Shown piece by piece: positions 42,257 to 51,713 of a DNA stretch of 64,000 nucleotides. Source of the stretch: DATBGO01 sp963695645 (GTDB lineage: Bacteria; Actinomycetota; Actinomycetes; Streptosporangiales; Streptosporangiaceae); assembly GCA_963695645.1 (NCBI GenBank), contig CAVOHC010000001.1, forward strand, positions 1 to 64,000, written 5' to 3'. The position numbers and the translations under genes are program-made. The notes beneath the pieces are model-generated. The model was not told the DNA's origin, ran no database searches, and saw only the letters and a list, made by a program, of their open reading frames with translations. Each line of letters opens with the position of its first letter. The first letter of the stretch is position 1.

Positions 42257-42650
42257 GACGCCCTCTCGCGGAGCTATCGATGTTGATCCGCCCGGATTCC
42301 CGTGGGCGGGCGGCAAAAGATCGCTTCTCCAGGAAATCGTAAGCCGGGCATGCCTCGCCGCGGCCCTGGCTATGGTCCTGCCCGCGGGGACCTTCGCCTC
42401 CTATCTCCGGCGGCCGGCCCGCGGCCGGCCCGGTCCGCGGGCGGCCCCCCGGACATAACCTCGTCTGCGTTACTTATAGCCCAAGTGAGCTATTTATCCG
42501 AATTCATATGCGCTGGGAGAAGTGTCCTGACATGCTGCCGAGTGGGACAAAAGTCAGGCCCGGCGAGCGGCGCAGGTTGCCGAGTAGCTGGGCGAGGATC
42601 CGGCGTAGGGCAGGTTCGTGAGGTCAAGAATCACGTTGAGCAGGAAGAAG
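42257..42650. other. Divergent promoter region
   Basis: 394 bp between WS/DGAT (leftward) and the secreted lysozyme-domain gene (rightward). It contains a perfect GGCCGGCC-CGC-GGCCGGCC hairpin at about 42412-42430 and an AT-richer stretch around 42465-42515 (TTACTTATAGCCC...TTATCCGAATTCATATG) likely to hold a promoter. No gene is supported. Confidence 0.4.
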
Positions 42651-43541
42651 ATGGTCAAGGACACCGATCGGAACACGGCCGGGCAGACGGCCAGGCAGAC
42701 GGCACCGCCGCAGGGACACAAGGTAGCCAGGCGGGTGGGGATGGCGGCCCCGGCCGTCGTGGTGCTCGGCGCGCTCGCGGCCGTATCTCAGGTGCACTCA
42801 CTCGCGTCCAGCCCGCCAGCCGGGGCCGGGCAGCGGACCACGGCTCGCGTGGCTGGTCACCAGACCACGGCTCACCGAGGCGATGAGGGCCACGTGCATA
42901 GCGCATCCGACAGCATCGTGCCGGTCAGGCTCGACGCGTTCCGCCAGGCCAGGCGGGCCATGGCGACGGTTGCCAGCCACGCGCGCCGGTCTGCGAAGAC
43001 CACGACGGGCACCTCCCGCGGCACGTCTGCGGCACCGGACAACTCCGCGAGCCGCCCCGGCACTGCGGCTGCCCCCAGCAGTGCCGCCACCCCGAGCGGG
43101 CCCGCCGCACCGAGCGGGCCCGCCACCCAGGCGTGCTCAGGCACTGCCGGGATGCTTCCCGCCAACTACGGCGCGATTGTCGGCTTCCTGACCGCGCACG
43201 GGTACACGGGCGTCGCGGCGGCGGGTATCGCGGGCAACATTTACCAGGAATCAATGGGGAACCCCGAGTCTGTCGGCTCCGGCGGTGGCGGGCTGATCGG
43301 CTGGACGCCGCTGCCAGCAGGGTTCGTCACCGGCAACCCCGCGGCCGACCTGCAGACCCAGCTGGCGGCCATCCTTACCTTTAACCGGCAGTGGGCTCAG
43401 TACATCCCGGCCCTGAACGCCGCCACCAGCCCCACCGAGGCCGCCGACATCTATGTGACCGACTTCGAGCGGGCCGGCATCCCCGCCTTCTCCAACCGTG
43501 AGGCGGCCGCTAATGCGGTGGCCGCGGCGTGCGGGCTGTGA
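42651..43541 (+). CDS. Secreted protein with phage-tail-lysozyme domain
   Basis: A 296-residue protein with a basic N-terminus, one hydrophobic signal/anchor helix (about residues 25-48), a Ser/Thr/Ala/Pro-rich linker (about 50-165) and a C-terminal phage tail lysozyme domain: GIAGNIYQESMGNPESVG, GGGLIGWTPLP and QWAQYIPALNAA, with the glutamate in YQESMGNPE as the likely catalytic acid. It probably acts on peptidoglycan outside the membrane. ATG 42651 follows GGAAGAAG. Confidence 0.8.
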   Translation: MVKDTDRNTAGQTARQTAPPQGHKVARRVGMAAPAVVVLGALAAVSQVHSLASSPPAGAGQRTTARVAGHQTTAHRGDEGHVHSASDSIVPVRLDAFRQARRAMATVASHARRSAKTTTGTSRGTSAAPDNSASRPGTAAAPSSAATPSGPAAPSGPATQACSGTAGMLPANYGAIVGFLTAHGYTGVAAAGIAGNIYQESMGNPESVGSGGGGLIGWTPLPAGFVTGNPAADLQTQLAAILTFNRQWAQYIPALNAATSPTEAADIYVTDFERAGIPAFSNREAAANAVAAACGL

Positions 43542-43637
43542 TGCCTGACCGCGGTACCGCGGCGCTGTGCGGCGCGCCCGGGCCGGGCTGGGCCGACGGA
43601 TGACGGGTGGCGACCGGATGACGAGTAGAACTGGTAC

Positions 43638-44618
43638 ATGCCACCCGGCAACGCTGGACCGAGGGTCGGCCTCGTGCTCGGGGCGGGCGGTGTAGCGGGC
43701 GGCGCGTTCCACGCAGGTGTGCTGGCCGCCATCGAGGAGATGACCGGCTGGGATCCCCGCCGTGCCACCGTGCTGGTCGGCACGTCGGCCGGGTCTATCA
43801 CCGCGGCCTCGTTGCGTGCCGGTCTGTCCGCGGCTGACCTGCTGGCCCGATCGGAGGGACGGCCGATGTCGGCGGCCGGCACGCGGCTGATGGCTCCGGT
43901 CGGACCGCTGCGCAGGCCGCCTCCCTTGCAGCCAGGCGGCCGCAGCCGGCGGCCTGCGGACATCGCCGCCCGGCTGGCCCGCGCCGCCGCCCGGCCGCTT
44001 GCGGCCAGGCCGATGGCACTAGCCGCCGGGCTCATGCAGGAAGGGGTGGTCGGCACCGAGCTGATCTCGGAGGCGATCGCAGGGATGGCGATGGGCTCGT
44101 GGCCGGCCGACCCGCTATGGGTATGCGCCGTCCGCGAGCGCGACGGGCGCCTGGTGGTATTCGGGCGCGACTCAAAGCCGCCGCTGCCCGATGCGGTGGC
44201 GGCGTCCTGCGCCATCCCGGGGTTCTACCGTCCGGTCAGCATCGACGGGGAGCCGTTCGTGGATGGCGGCGCACATTCGCCGACTAACGCGGACGTGCTG
44301 GCCGGCGCTGACCTGGGCCTGGATCTGGTTCTGGTCAGCTCGCCCATGTCGGTGGCCGGTGCCCGGCTCCGGCTGACTGTGGACCAGCCGGTACGCCGAT
44401 GGTCCCGGCTACTCCTTGAAAGGGAGGCGCATCGGCTCCGCCGGCTCGGCCTGCATGTGATCACGTTTCAGCCGACCACGGCGGACGCCGAAGTCGTCGG
44501 GCCCAATGCGATGGACCCTGACCGCCGCGGGGTGGTGGCACGCCAGGCGAGGTCCTCGACGCTGGTCCGGCTGGCACGCCCCGACACCCGCGCCCGGTTG
44601 CGGGCTATCTGGAGGTGA
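43638..44618 (+). CDS. Patatin-like phospholipase
   Basis: A 326-residue patatin-family lipid acyl hydrolase. The oxyanion-hole motif GAGGVAGG is near residues 15-22, the nucleophile elbow GTSAGS at about 48-53, and the catalytic-dyad DGG in EPFVDGGAHS near 213. It is likely cytoplasmic (no signal peptide) and cleaves acyl chains from lipids. Its start is close to the end of the lysozyme-domain gene (96 bp), and the methyltransferase follows, so an operon is possible. Confidence 0.87.
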   Translation: MPPGNAGPRVGLVLGAGGVAGGAFHAGVLAAIEEMTGWDPRRATVLVGTSAGSITAASLRAGLSAADLLARSEGRPMSAAGTRLMAPVGPLRRPPPLQPGGRSRRPADIAARLARAAARPLAARPMALAAGLMQEGVVGTELISEAIAGMAMGSWPADPLWVCAVRERDGRLVVFGRDSKPPLPDAVAASCAIPGFYRPVSIDGEPFVDGGAHSPTNADVLAGADLGLDLVLVSSPMSVAGARLRLTVDQPVRRWSRLLLEREAHRLRRLGLHVITFQPTTADAEVVGPNAMDPDRRGVVARQARSSTLVRLARPDTRARLRAIWR

Positions 44619-44765
44619 GCAGGATCGCCGGTCAGGTTTGCTTCGCCCGGCTCGGCGCAACCCGGGGCGGCTGCGTCCCGCCCGAGCAGGTCGGTCGCCC
44701 TGCGATGATCGCAAGCCGCTGCTCGGCCGTGCCGGTCCGGTGTTCGGCCCGGCCGTGCCGGGTTG

Positions 44766-45545
44766 ATGTTCGCCGGCCGGGATGATCTCATGGCTCAGGT
44801 GCCGTCCGGTCATCGCCTCTACCAGGACCTGGCCCCGTGGTGGCCGCTCATCTCGCCGCCGCAGGAGTACGCCGAGGAGGCCGCGTTCGCGGCGAAGACG
44901 TTCGGCCTGGCGTCGGGACGCGTCCGCGAAGTCCTCGAGCTGGGCAGCGGCGGCGGTCACAACGCCAGCTACCTGAAACGGCGATTCGCCCTGACGCTCG
45001 TCGACATTTCCGCCGCGATGCTGGCGCAGTCGCGGCTGCTCAATCCGGAGTGCGACCATCTGGTCGGCGACATGCGCACGGTCCGCCTTGACCGGACCTT
45101 CGACGCCGTGTTCGTGCACGATGCCGTGGGCTACATGACCAGCGAAACCGACCTGAGCCTGGCCATCGGGACCGCCTTCGTGCACTGCAGGCCGGGCGGC
45201 GTTGCCGTCTTCGTCCCCGATAACCTGGCCGAGACCTTCTTCCCTGGCACCGGCCACGGCGGCGCTGACGCGCCGGACGGCCGCGGCGCGCGCTACCTGG
45301 AATGGGCCTGGGACCCCGATCCTGCCGACACCTGGACGCAGACCGATTACGCGTTCCTGCTCCGGGATCCCGACGGCAGCGTCCAGGTCGTTCATGAGGT
45401 ACACCGGCTGGGCCTGTTCGGCCGCGAAACCTGGCTCGGCCTGCTGGCAGCCCGGGGATTCGAGCCGCTGGCCATCACCGAGGAGACTGCCGACGACCGG
45501 ATGCCGCGCGAGCTGTTCGCCGGGCGCCGGCCGGACCTCGGGTAA
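44766..45545 (+). CDS. Class I SAM-dependent methyltransferase
   Basis: A 259-residue methyltransferase. The SAM-binding motif I is VLELGSGGGHNA at about residues 55-66, followed by the acidic end of strand 2 (LTLVDIS) and FDAVFVHDAVGYMTSETDL; conserved VQVVHEVHRLGLF lies near the C-terminus. Substrate unknown. ATG 44790 is an alternative start. It follows the patatin gene by 147 bp. Confidence 0.82.
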   Translation: MFAGRDDLMAQVPSGHRLYQDLAPWWPLISPPQEYAEEAAFAAKTFGLASGRVREVLELGSGGGHNASYLKRRFALTLVDISAAMLAQSRLLNPECDHLVGDMRTVRLDRTFDAVFVHDAVGYMTSETDLSLAIGTAFVHCRPGGVAVFVPDNLAETFFPGTGHGGADAPDGRGARYLEWAWDPDPADTWTQTDYAFLLRDPDGSVQVVHEVHRLGLFGRETWLGLLAARGFEPLAITEETADDRMPRELFAGRRPDLG

Positions 45546-45556
45546 CGAGCGCGAGT

Positions 45557-46282
45557 TCAGTTAGGGGATACCCGGCTGGGCGACGGCGCGGCGAGGCGGA
45601 GAGTCCTGGCCTCCGGTGTCCTGGCTTGCTGCGAGCCGGCGAGGTCGCCTTGCTCGATGGAGATGATGCCGTAGTGCACCGCCGTCATCAGCGCCTGCGC
45701 CCGGTTCGCCGCGCCGAGCTTGTCGTACAGCCTGGCCACGTAGGTCTTCGCGGTGGACTGACTGATGAACATGCCCATCGCGATCGCGGGGATGGACAGG
45801 CCGTCGCGCAGCAGCCGCAGGACTTCCGTCTCCCGCGGGCTGAGCGCGAGCCGCTCCTGCACGGCCCTGCGCCTGCTGAGCGCGCCGGCGAGCCCCGACG
45901 CGGTGAATGACGAGGCAGCGACAGCAGCGTGCCTGATCGCGACGAGCACCTCTGCCACCGGTGCGGTCTTCGCGACGAAGGCCGACACACCGGTCTCCAG
46001 CGCCCGGAACAGCACGTCGTCCTGGCCCTGTGAGGTCAGGATCACGATGCCGAGGTCGGCGTGGCGGTCCCGGAGGTCCCTGGCCAGCCGCATGCCGTCG
46101 CCGTCGGGTAAGAAGACGTCGACGGTGACCACATCAGGCCGTGCCGCCGCGAGCGCGCCCGGCGCGTCGGCAGCCGATGCGCACTCGGCCACGATCTCGA
46201 TGTCGGGATGGGCTGAGGTCAGCTGGCGCAGGCCGTACCGGGTAAGCGTGTGAGCATCGACGATGGCAAGACGGATCGGCAT
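45557..46282 (-). CDS. Response regulator, NarL/LuxR type
   Basis: A 241-residue two-component response regulator. The receiver domain has the phospho-acceptor aspartate in VVTVDVFLPDGDG at about residue 55, and the C-terminal LuxR HTH includes LSPRETEVLRLLRDGLS and STAKTYVARLYDKLGA. No histidine kinase is adjacent. It lies next to the Tad locus and could regulate it, but the neighbouring gene is divergent and 11 bp from the methyltransferase stop. ATG 46282 follows GGGGGAG. Confidence 0.88.
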   Translation of the reverse strand: MPIRLAIVDAHTLTRYGLRQLTSAHPDIEIVAECASAADAPGALAAARPDVVTVDVFLPDGDGMRLARDLRDRHADLGIVILTSQGQDDVLFRALETGVSAFVAKTAPVAEVLVAIRHAAVAASSFTASGLAGALSRRRAVQERLALSPRETEVLRLLRDGLSIPAIAMGMFISQSTAKTYVARLYDKLGAANRAQALMTAVHYGIISIEQGDLAGSQQARTPEARTLRLAAPSPSRVSPN

Positions 46283-46693
46283 AGCGGCTCCCCCCACTTA
46301 GCACTTTGGTTACGTGTTAGTCCTATTCAGGACGAAATGGGCGTCCGATTTATTTCTAAAGCGGACTTAACGGAGACCAGGGCTAGATGATCTCCGGGAA
46401 GGCATTCCTCCCAGGTGTGTCATGCGGCGGCGGGCAGTCAGCTACTGCGGGCGGGAGGCAGAGCTCGCCTGGATAGATACCGGCGGAAGCCGAAGCGCTC
46501 GAACGCTGCGGCTGCCTTTCCCCTCACAGGATGACTGGTGCAAAGTAGACGCCGCGCGAGTATAGGCGGTTGACGGTTATTCATTGAATGTTATCGCTTT
46601 GTGATCTGATGATCTGATCTCTGCGTACCCCTTTACTGCGACATAGCAGCAACAAAAGGGCAGCGGGTCACTTGGCAGCTCAGCCTGGAGTAG
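46283..46693. other. Intergenic region before the Tad locus
   Basis: 411 bp separating the response regulator from the prepilin peptidase. It is markedly more AT-rich than the rest of the window around 46300-46380 and 46550-46660 and includes TTGACG at 46570 with TATCGC 16 bp downstream, a possible promoter for rightward transcription. No gene is supported. Confidence 0.4.
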
Positions 46694-47416
46694 TCACGCG
46701 CCAGGTGCGCCGCTGGCGAGGACCGCCAGCAGGGCGCCGCCGAGCAGGAACGGCCCGAAGCAGATCACGCTGCGCAGGGTGATCCGCCTGGTGGCCAGGA
46801 GGGCCAGGCTGGCCACCGCGGAGAGCAGGAAACCCAGGCAGGCACCGGTGAGCAAGGTGCCCCAGCCCAGCCAGCCGAGAGTGAGCCCGGCCAGCCCGGC
46901 CAGCTTGATGTCGCCGCCGCCGAGATGCCCGGGCCGCAGCAGCGCGAGCAGCAGGTAGCAGGCGGCGAGCGCCAGGCCGCCCAGCAGGGCCCGGGCCAGC
47001 GCGCGGCCATCGTCACCGATCGCGGCGGCGGCGGCCAGCAGGGCGATCAGCACCGGGAAGGCCGGCAAGGTCAGCCGGTCGGGGAGCCGCTTGACCGCGA
47101 TGTCGATCGCGGCCAGCGCCACGCCAACCGCGCCAAGAAAGCCGAACGCCAGCACGTCAGGCTGGCCGCCGAACCGGCCGAGCAGCAGCGCGAGGACGGC
47201 GGCCGTGATCAGCTCCAGGGCCGCCGGCGTGCCGAGGCTGCTGCCGCAATGCCCGCACCCGACAGCGAACCAGCGAGGCACCGGGGCGGCGCAGCCCGAG
47301 CAGGCCGTCCGGTCCGGTTCACCGCTCGGCACGGACAGCCGGAAGACCGGGCCGCGCAGTGCGGTGCCCACCGGCAAGCCGGCAACCGCACCCCAGGCGG
47401 CCCACATGACGTCCAT
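46694..47416 (-). CDS. Type IV/Tad prepilin peptidase (A24 family, TadV/CpaA-like)
   Basis: A 240-residue integral membrane aspartic peptidase that cleaves the Flp prepilin leader. The two catalytic aspartates lie in AAIDIAVKRLPDRL and GGGDIKLAG; a CxxC...CxxC zinc-binding-like segment (CSGCAAPVPRW...CGHC) is in the first cytoplasmic loop. The length fits a PilD/TadV-type enzyme rather than the smallest TadV proteins. ATG 47416 is chosen; the longer frame enters the flp upstream region. It is transcribed away from flp. Confidence 0.87.
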   Translation of the reverse strand: MDVMWAAWGAVAGLPVGTALRGPVFRLSVPSGEPDRTACSGCAAPVPRWFAVGCGHCGSSLGTPAALELITAAVLALLLGRFGGQPDVLAFGFLGAVGVALAAIDIAVKRLPDRLTLPAFPVLIALLAAAAAIGDDGRALARALLGGLALAACYLLLALLRPGHLGGGDIKLAGLAGLTLGWLGWGTLLTGACLGFLLSAVASLALLATRRITLRSVICFGPFLLGGALLAVLASGAPGA

Positions 47417-47674
47417 GGCGGGCCACAATATGCACCGGCCGGGGATTTCGGGATATCCCCGGCTAAGAAAAGGCCGATCGGCGCCCGGTGTCGGCCAATC
47501 ACCCGACATGTCAGCCAGTACGCCGTACTTCTCTGACCGTTCGGCCGATGTCGGACGGATCCGCGATACCCGAGTCTTTTCCACGCTGGGTGGCGTGCTG
47601 CTGTCCGGCCGAAGGGGCGGCTTCAGGACCGCATAGCGGGCCACCGCCTACCCGATTCATCGAAGGAGTTCCCG

Positions 47675-47875
47675 ATGCTCAGGTTCTACTTGTACGTGCA
47701 CAGCTTGCTCACCCGTCCGCTGCTGCCCGGGGACGATCGCGGCGTGACATCCGTGGAATACGCCCTGCTGGTCGCGCTCATCGCGCTGGCGATCGCCGGC
47801 GCCGTTACCGGGCTCGCCGCGAATATCGGCGGCGCCTTCAACAAGGTGGGCGGCGTGATCAACCCAGCCCCCTAG
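47675..47875 (+). CDS. flp: Flp-family pilin
   Basis: A 66-residue type IVb pilin: an N-terminal leader of about 22 residues ending DDRG, then the Flp core VTSVEYALLVALIALAIAG with the conserved glutamate at +5 of the mature form and the tyrosine next to it. Processed by the adjacent prepilin peptidase and assembled by the Tad machinery into thin adhesive fibres. ATG 47675 has AAGGAG upstream. First gene of the rightward tad operon. Confidence 0.93.
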   Translation: MLRFYLYVHSLLTRPLLPGDDRGVTSVEYALLVALIALAIAGAVTGLAANIGGAFNKVGGVINPAP

Positions 47876-48039
47876 AGATCATCAGCACGGTCACCGCGTT
47901 CGGCGGCGCTGCCGACGGCCGGTACGCACCCGTACCGAGCGCGCCGGCCGCCTGGGGTAACGGTGCGGGCGGGACGAGCTGACCAGCCGTCCCGCCCGGG
48001 CTTCGAAGGGAAACTCGAAGCGGAAAGGAGCACGCGACG

Positions 48040-48456
48040 ATGGACAGCCGACTGTCCGGGTCGGCCGCGCGGGAGCGCGGTGCCGCGGCGGTGGAGTTCG
48101 CGTTGCTGCTCCCGGTGCTGCTCCTGCTCGTCTTCGGGATCATCGACTTCGGGCGCGCCCTCAACGCGCAGATCACCCTGACCCAGGCGGCCCGCGAGGG
48201 AGCCAGGCTGGCGGCGCTCGGCCAGCCGGATGTGGTGAACCGCACCCAGGCGGCGGCGTCCGGGCTGAGCCCGGTCACGGTGACCGTGACGGCCTGCCCG
48301 GACGGCGCGGGGCCGGGGGCCGACGCTTCGGTCACGACCAGCTATCCATTCTCGTTCGCCACGCCGATCGGCGCGATCGCCGGGATGTTCGGCGGCACCG
48401 GCCTCGGCTCACCGATCACGCTGACCGCCCAGGGGGTCATGCCGTGCGAGACCTGA
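48040..48456 (+). CDS. tadE: TadE-like pseudopilin
   Basis: A 138-residue TadE-family protein: RGAAAVEFALLLPVLLLLVFG is the processed N-terminal helix with the conserved glutamate, followed by FGRALNAQITLTQAAREGAR and a short extracytoplasmic domain ending in a cysteine pair. TadE/TadF proteins are pseudopilins needed for Flp fibre formation. ATG 48040 follows GGAAAGGAG. Its end overlaps the next gene by 13 bases. Confidence 0.88.
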   Translation: MDSRLSGSAARERGAAAVEFALLLPVLLLLVFGIIDFGRALNAQITLTQAAREGARLAALGQPDVVNRTQAAASGLSPVTVTVTACPDGAGPGADASVTTSYPFSFATPIGAIAGMFGGTGLGSPITLTAQGVMPCET

Positions 48457-49571
48457 TACCGGGGCGAGACCTGATACCCGGCCTCGGCCGCCAGGTCCTG
48501 CGGCTGCTCCGCAGCGACGAACGGGGTGCCATTGCCGTGCTGGTCGCGGTCCTGATCGGCGGCGGCGTGCTGACCGGGATGGGCGCGCTGGTGATAGGCA
48601 TCGGCCAGATTTACGCAGAGCGTGCCCAGCTGCAGAACGGCGCCGACGCGGCCGCGCTCGCGGTGGCGAAGAGCTGCGCCGTTGGGACCTGCACGACCGG
48701 CATCGCGACGGCGTACGCAGACGCCAACTCCGATGACGGGGTCTCCGCGGTCACCCTGACGTGCGGATCGGGCAGCCTTGGGGCCTGCCCGTCAAGCACC
48801 GGCGCGATGACCGACTGCCCGCCCCCGCCCGCCGGTCCGAACTATGTGGACCTGCACACTGCCACCCAGACCGCGGACGGCTCGAGCTTGCTGCCCGCTG
48901 CCTTCGTCCGCACCCTGCCCGGCGAGACGGGGTACGACGGCACCGCCGTGGGCGCCTGCGCGCAGGCCGAGTGGGGCCCGCCGCTGACCGCGGCCACCAC
49001 CGCGTTCACGGTCTCGGCCTGCGACTGGGACACGGCGACCAGCCTGGGGACTTTGCTCGCCGCGCCGCCGCCCTACCCGCCCAGCCCGTTGCCTGACCCG
49101 TCGCTCGATCAAGTGCTCAAGCTCGGCGCCGCCGCGGGTAACGGCTGCCCGAGCGAGCCGGCCGGGGCGGACGGTGCCGGCACGTTCGGCTGGACCGATG
49201 ACCAGACGGGAACCTGCGCGGCGGCCATCGATGGCAGCACCTATGGGGCCGGCCTCGACGCATCCGGGCAGTCCTGCACCCAGGCGCTGGCCGCGGCGGT
49301 GGCCAGCCGCGTCCCCGTCGACGTCCCTGTCTATGCCGCTGTGACCGGTACCGGCAGCGGCGCTGTCTACACCTTGAAGGGCTTCGCTGCCTTTGTCGTC
49401 ACCGGCTACCAGCTGCCCGGCTCTGCCGCCTCGGACTGGCTGGATCCCGCGAACGACTGCACGGGCTCGGACTTGTGCATCAACGGATTCTTCGTCCGTG
49501 CGCTGATCCCGGCGTCGGGCGCCGTGGGCGGGCCGGACCTGGGCGTTACCGAGATCAAGCTCAGCGGCTGA
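48444..49571 (+). CDS. TadG-like secreted pilus protein
   Basis: A 375-residue protein with a TadG-type N-terminal membrane segment (ERGAIAVLVAVLIGGGVLTG, residues 27-46), the conserved YAERAQLQNGADAAALAVAKSCA, and a Cys-rich extracytoplasmic domain with paired cysteines, likely disulfide bonded. GTG 48444 overlaps tadE by 13 bases, showing co-translation. No VWA domain is visible, so it belongs to the Rv3654c-like, putative secretion-type group. Confidence 0.82.
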   Translation: MRDLIPGRDLIPGLGRQVLRLLRSDERGAIAVLVAVLIGGGVLTGMGALVIGIGQIYAERAQLQNGADAAALAVAKSCAVGTCTTGIATAYADANSDDGVSAVTLTCGSGSLGACPSSTGAMTDCPPPPAGPNYVDLHTATQTADGSSLLPAAFVRTLPGETGYDGTAVGACAQAEWGPPLTAATTAFTVSACDWDTATSLGTLLAAPPPYPPSPLPDPSLDQVLKLGAAAGNGCPSEPAGADGAGTFGWTDDQTGTCAAAIDGSTYGAGLDASGQSCTQALAAAVASRVPVDVPVYAAVTGTGSGAVYTLKGFAAFVVTGYQLPGSAASDWLDPANDCTGSDLCINGFFVRALIPASGAVGGPDLGVTEIKLSG

Positions 49572-49610
49572 TGCGCGCCAGCCGAAGAGCCCCGCGAGAA
49601 AAGAGGAACC

Positions 49611-50522
49611 GTGAAACGTCGAGTACTGACCGTGGCACTGGCGATGCTGCTCGCCGTGGTCGGCACCGGAGGGGTGCTGGCCTACGTCCGCCAGGCCAAC
49701 AACCGCGCCCTCGCCGGGCAGAAAGCGGTCAGCGTGCTGGTAGCGGGGAAACTGATTCCGTCCGGCACCACCGCGGCCGCTGCTTTCCGTGACGGGCTGC
49801 TGACCAGCGAGAAACTGCCCGCCGCAGCGCTGCCCTCCGACGCGATGAGCTCGATCCCCCCTCGGATGTCCGCGCTCGTGCTGAGCGCGGACGTCCAGCA
49901 GGGACAGTTGCTGCTGCGCCCGATGCTGGTGACGGCTGCACAGGTGACGAGCGGCCTGCCGATCCCGGCCGGCATGGTCGCGGTGACCGTCAATCTCTGC
50001 CTGCCGGAGGCGGTGGCGGGCTACGTCAGGGCGGGCTCGGAGGTTGAGGTGTTCAGCACCTACGGTCCCAAGGCCACCTCGCTGACCGCGACGTCGAACT
50101 GTACCCCGCCGCACGGGCAGCAGGATTACGGCGACGTGCAGACCCGGATGGTGCTGCCCAGGGTGCACGTGCTGTCCGTCGGGCCAGCCGCCGCGAGCAC
50201 GTCGGGGTCGTCCGCCACGTCATCCATGTCGGGGTCATCCACGTCGGGGTCCTCCGCCGCGTCCAGTACGGACACGCTGGTGACGGTGGCCGTCAGCCAG
50301 GCGAACGCCGGGCGGCTGATCCTGCTCGCGGAGACGGGGCTGCCGTACCTGGCCCTGCTCACCGGATCTGCCCAGACCAGCGTCGACACCAAGTACGTGC
50401 CGCCGTCTGGCCCACCGTCAGGCCAGCGGCCGTCAGCCAAGCGGCCGTCAGCCAAGCGGCCGTCGGGCAACGGGTTGCCGGCCACGTCGCCGCCGGCCAC
50501 GTCGCCCCCGGCCACGCCGTGA
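49611..50522 (+). CDS. cpaB: CpaB/RcpC-like Flp pilus assembly protein (SAF domain)
   Basis: A 303-residue inner-membrane pilus assembly protein: a single N-terminal membrane helix (RVLTVALAMLLAVVGTGGVL), a SAF domain near residues 40-110 (VLVAGKLIPSGTTAAA, DVQQGQLLLRPML), a second CpaB domain (VTVNLCLPEAVAGYVRAGSEVEVF), and two low-complexity spacers: a Ser/Thr/Gly stretch near residue 200-220 and a Pro/Ala/Ser/Lys repeat at the C-terminus. GTG 49611 follows AGAGGAACC. Confidence 0.85.
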   Translation: MKRRVLTVALAMLLAVVGTGGVLAYVRQANNRALAGQKAVSVLVAGKLIPSGTTAAAAFRDGLLTSEKLPAAALPSDAMSSIPPRMSALVLSADVQQGQLLLRPMLVTAAQVTSGLPIPAGMVAVTVNLCLPEAVAGYVRAGSEVEVFSTYGPKATSLTATSNCTPPHGQQDYGDVQTRMVLPRVHVLSVGPAAASTSGSSATSSMSGSSTSGSSAASSTDTLVTVAVSQANAGRLILLAETGLPYLALLTGSAQTSVDTKYVPPSGPPSGQRPSAKRPSAKRPSGNGLPATSPPATSPPATP

Positions 50523-50537
50523 TGTGAGGAGACACAC

Positions 50538-51713
50538 GTGCCCATTTTGTGCGAGCCGGCCGTCACCGCCGGAGATCTGATCACCAGTATTGGCGGCCAG
50601 GTCCGCGGCGCGGACAGCATCGGCATGGCGGCCACGCTGCTCGACGACGATCCCGCTGAGATGCTGGTGGTGATCGGTCCCGAGATGGAGACCAACGAGG
50701 CACTGGCGTTCGCCGCGCATCTGCGGCTGGCCCGGCCCGCCGTGGGGGTAGTCCTCGCGCGCGAGTACGTCAACGTCGCCCTGCTGTCCCGGGCGTTGCA
50801 ATCCGGTGTCAGGGAGGTCGTCCTCGCGGGCGACCGCGCTGCGCTGACCGCCGCCTGCCGCCGCTCGCGCGAGCTGTCCCGTCAGCTGGCCGCCGCGACC
50901 GCTGCCGAGGATGCGCTGGCCGCTCCGGACGGCCGGATCGTCACCGTCTTCGCCGCCAAGGGCGGTTGCGGCAAGACGACGCTGTCGATCAACCTGGCCG
51001 TGGCCCTCGCCAGCGGAACCGGTCAGCGAGTGTGCGTCGTTGACCTCGACCTCGCGTTCGGCGACATCGCGGTGAGCGTGCAACTCGACCCGGCCCGGAC
51101 CATGGTGGACGCGCTGCCGATGGCCGGGCACCTGGACACCACAGGTGCCGCCTCGCTGCTGACCCGCTACCGGCCAGGGCTGGAAATGCTCCTGGCGCCG
51201 GTCACCCCCGGCGACGCGGAGAAGGTGCCGCCCGCACTGGTGGGCGAGCTTCTCGCCGTGCTGCGCGGCATGTTCGACTACATCGTCGTGGACACGCCCG
51301 CGCAGTTCAGCGAGCACGTGCTCACCGCGATGGACGCTTCCGCTCACCTCGTGCTGCTCGCCACGCCCGATGTGCCAGCGGTGAAGAACCTTCGCGTCGC
51401 GCTGGACATGATGGATCTGCTCTCCTATCCGAGAGAGATCCGCTCAGTGGTGCTCAACCGATCGGACTCCAAGGTGGGGCTGAGCCTGGAGGACGTGGAG
51501 CGCGTGGTGCGCTGTCCGATTGCCGCTCAGGTCCCGTCCAGCCGCGCGGTGCCTGTCTCGATCAACTCGGGTACCCCGATCACGCTGTCCAGTGCGGGAC
51601 ATCCGGTGAGCCAGGCCATCATCGGGTTCGCGCGGCAGCGGGTGCTCGCCGTACCGGTGGCATCCTCGGCTGGGCTGCTGTCCCGGTCACGGCGTAAAAG
51701 GCGGTCGGCATGA
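50538..51713 (+). CDS. cpaE: CpaE/TadZ-like MinD-family ATPase
   Basis: A 391-residue pilus localisation ATPase. Residues 1-120 form a degenerate receiver-like domain; then a deviant Walker A KGGCGKTT near residue 140, VCVVDLDLAFGDIAVS near 170, and Walker B YIVVDTPAQF near 255. TadZ directs the Tad machine to its site in the cell. GTG 50538 is 15 bases after cpaB, and the stop overlaps tadA (ATGA). Confidence 0.9.
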   Translation: MPILCEPAVTAGDLITSIGGQVRGADSIGMAATLLDDDPAEMLVVIGPEMETNEALAFAAHLRLARPAVGVVLAREYVNVALLSRALQSGVREVVLAGDRAALTAACRRSRELSRQLAAATAAEDALAAPDGRIVTVFAAKGGCGKTTLSINLAVALASGTGQRVCVVDLDLAFGDIAVSVQLDPARTMVDALPMAGHLDTTGAASLLTRYRPGLEMLLAPVTPGDAEKVPPALVGELLAVLRGMFDYIVVDTPAQFSEHVLTAMDASAHLVLLATPDVPAVKNLRVALDMMDLLSYPREIRSVVLNRSDSKVGLSLEDVERVVRCPIAAQVPSSRAVPVSINSGTPITLSSAGHPVSQAIIGFARQRVLAVPVASSAGLLSRSRRKRRSA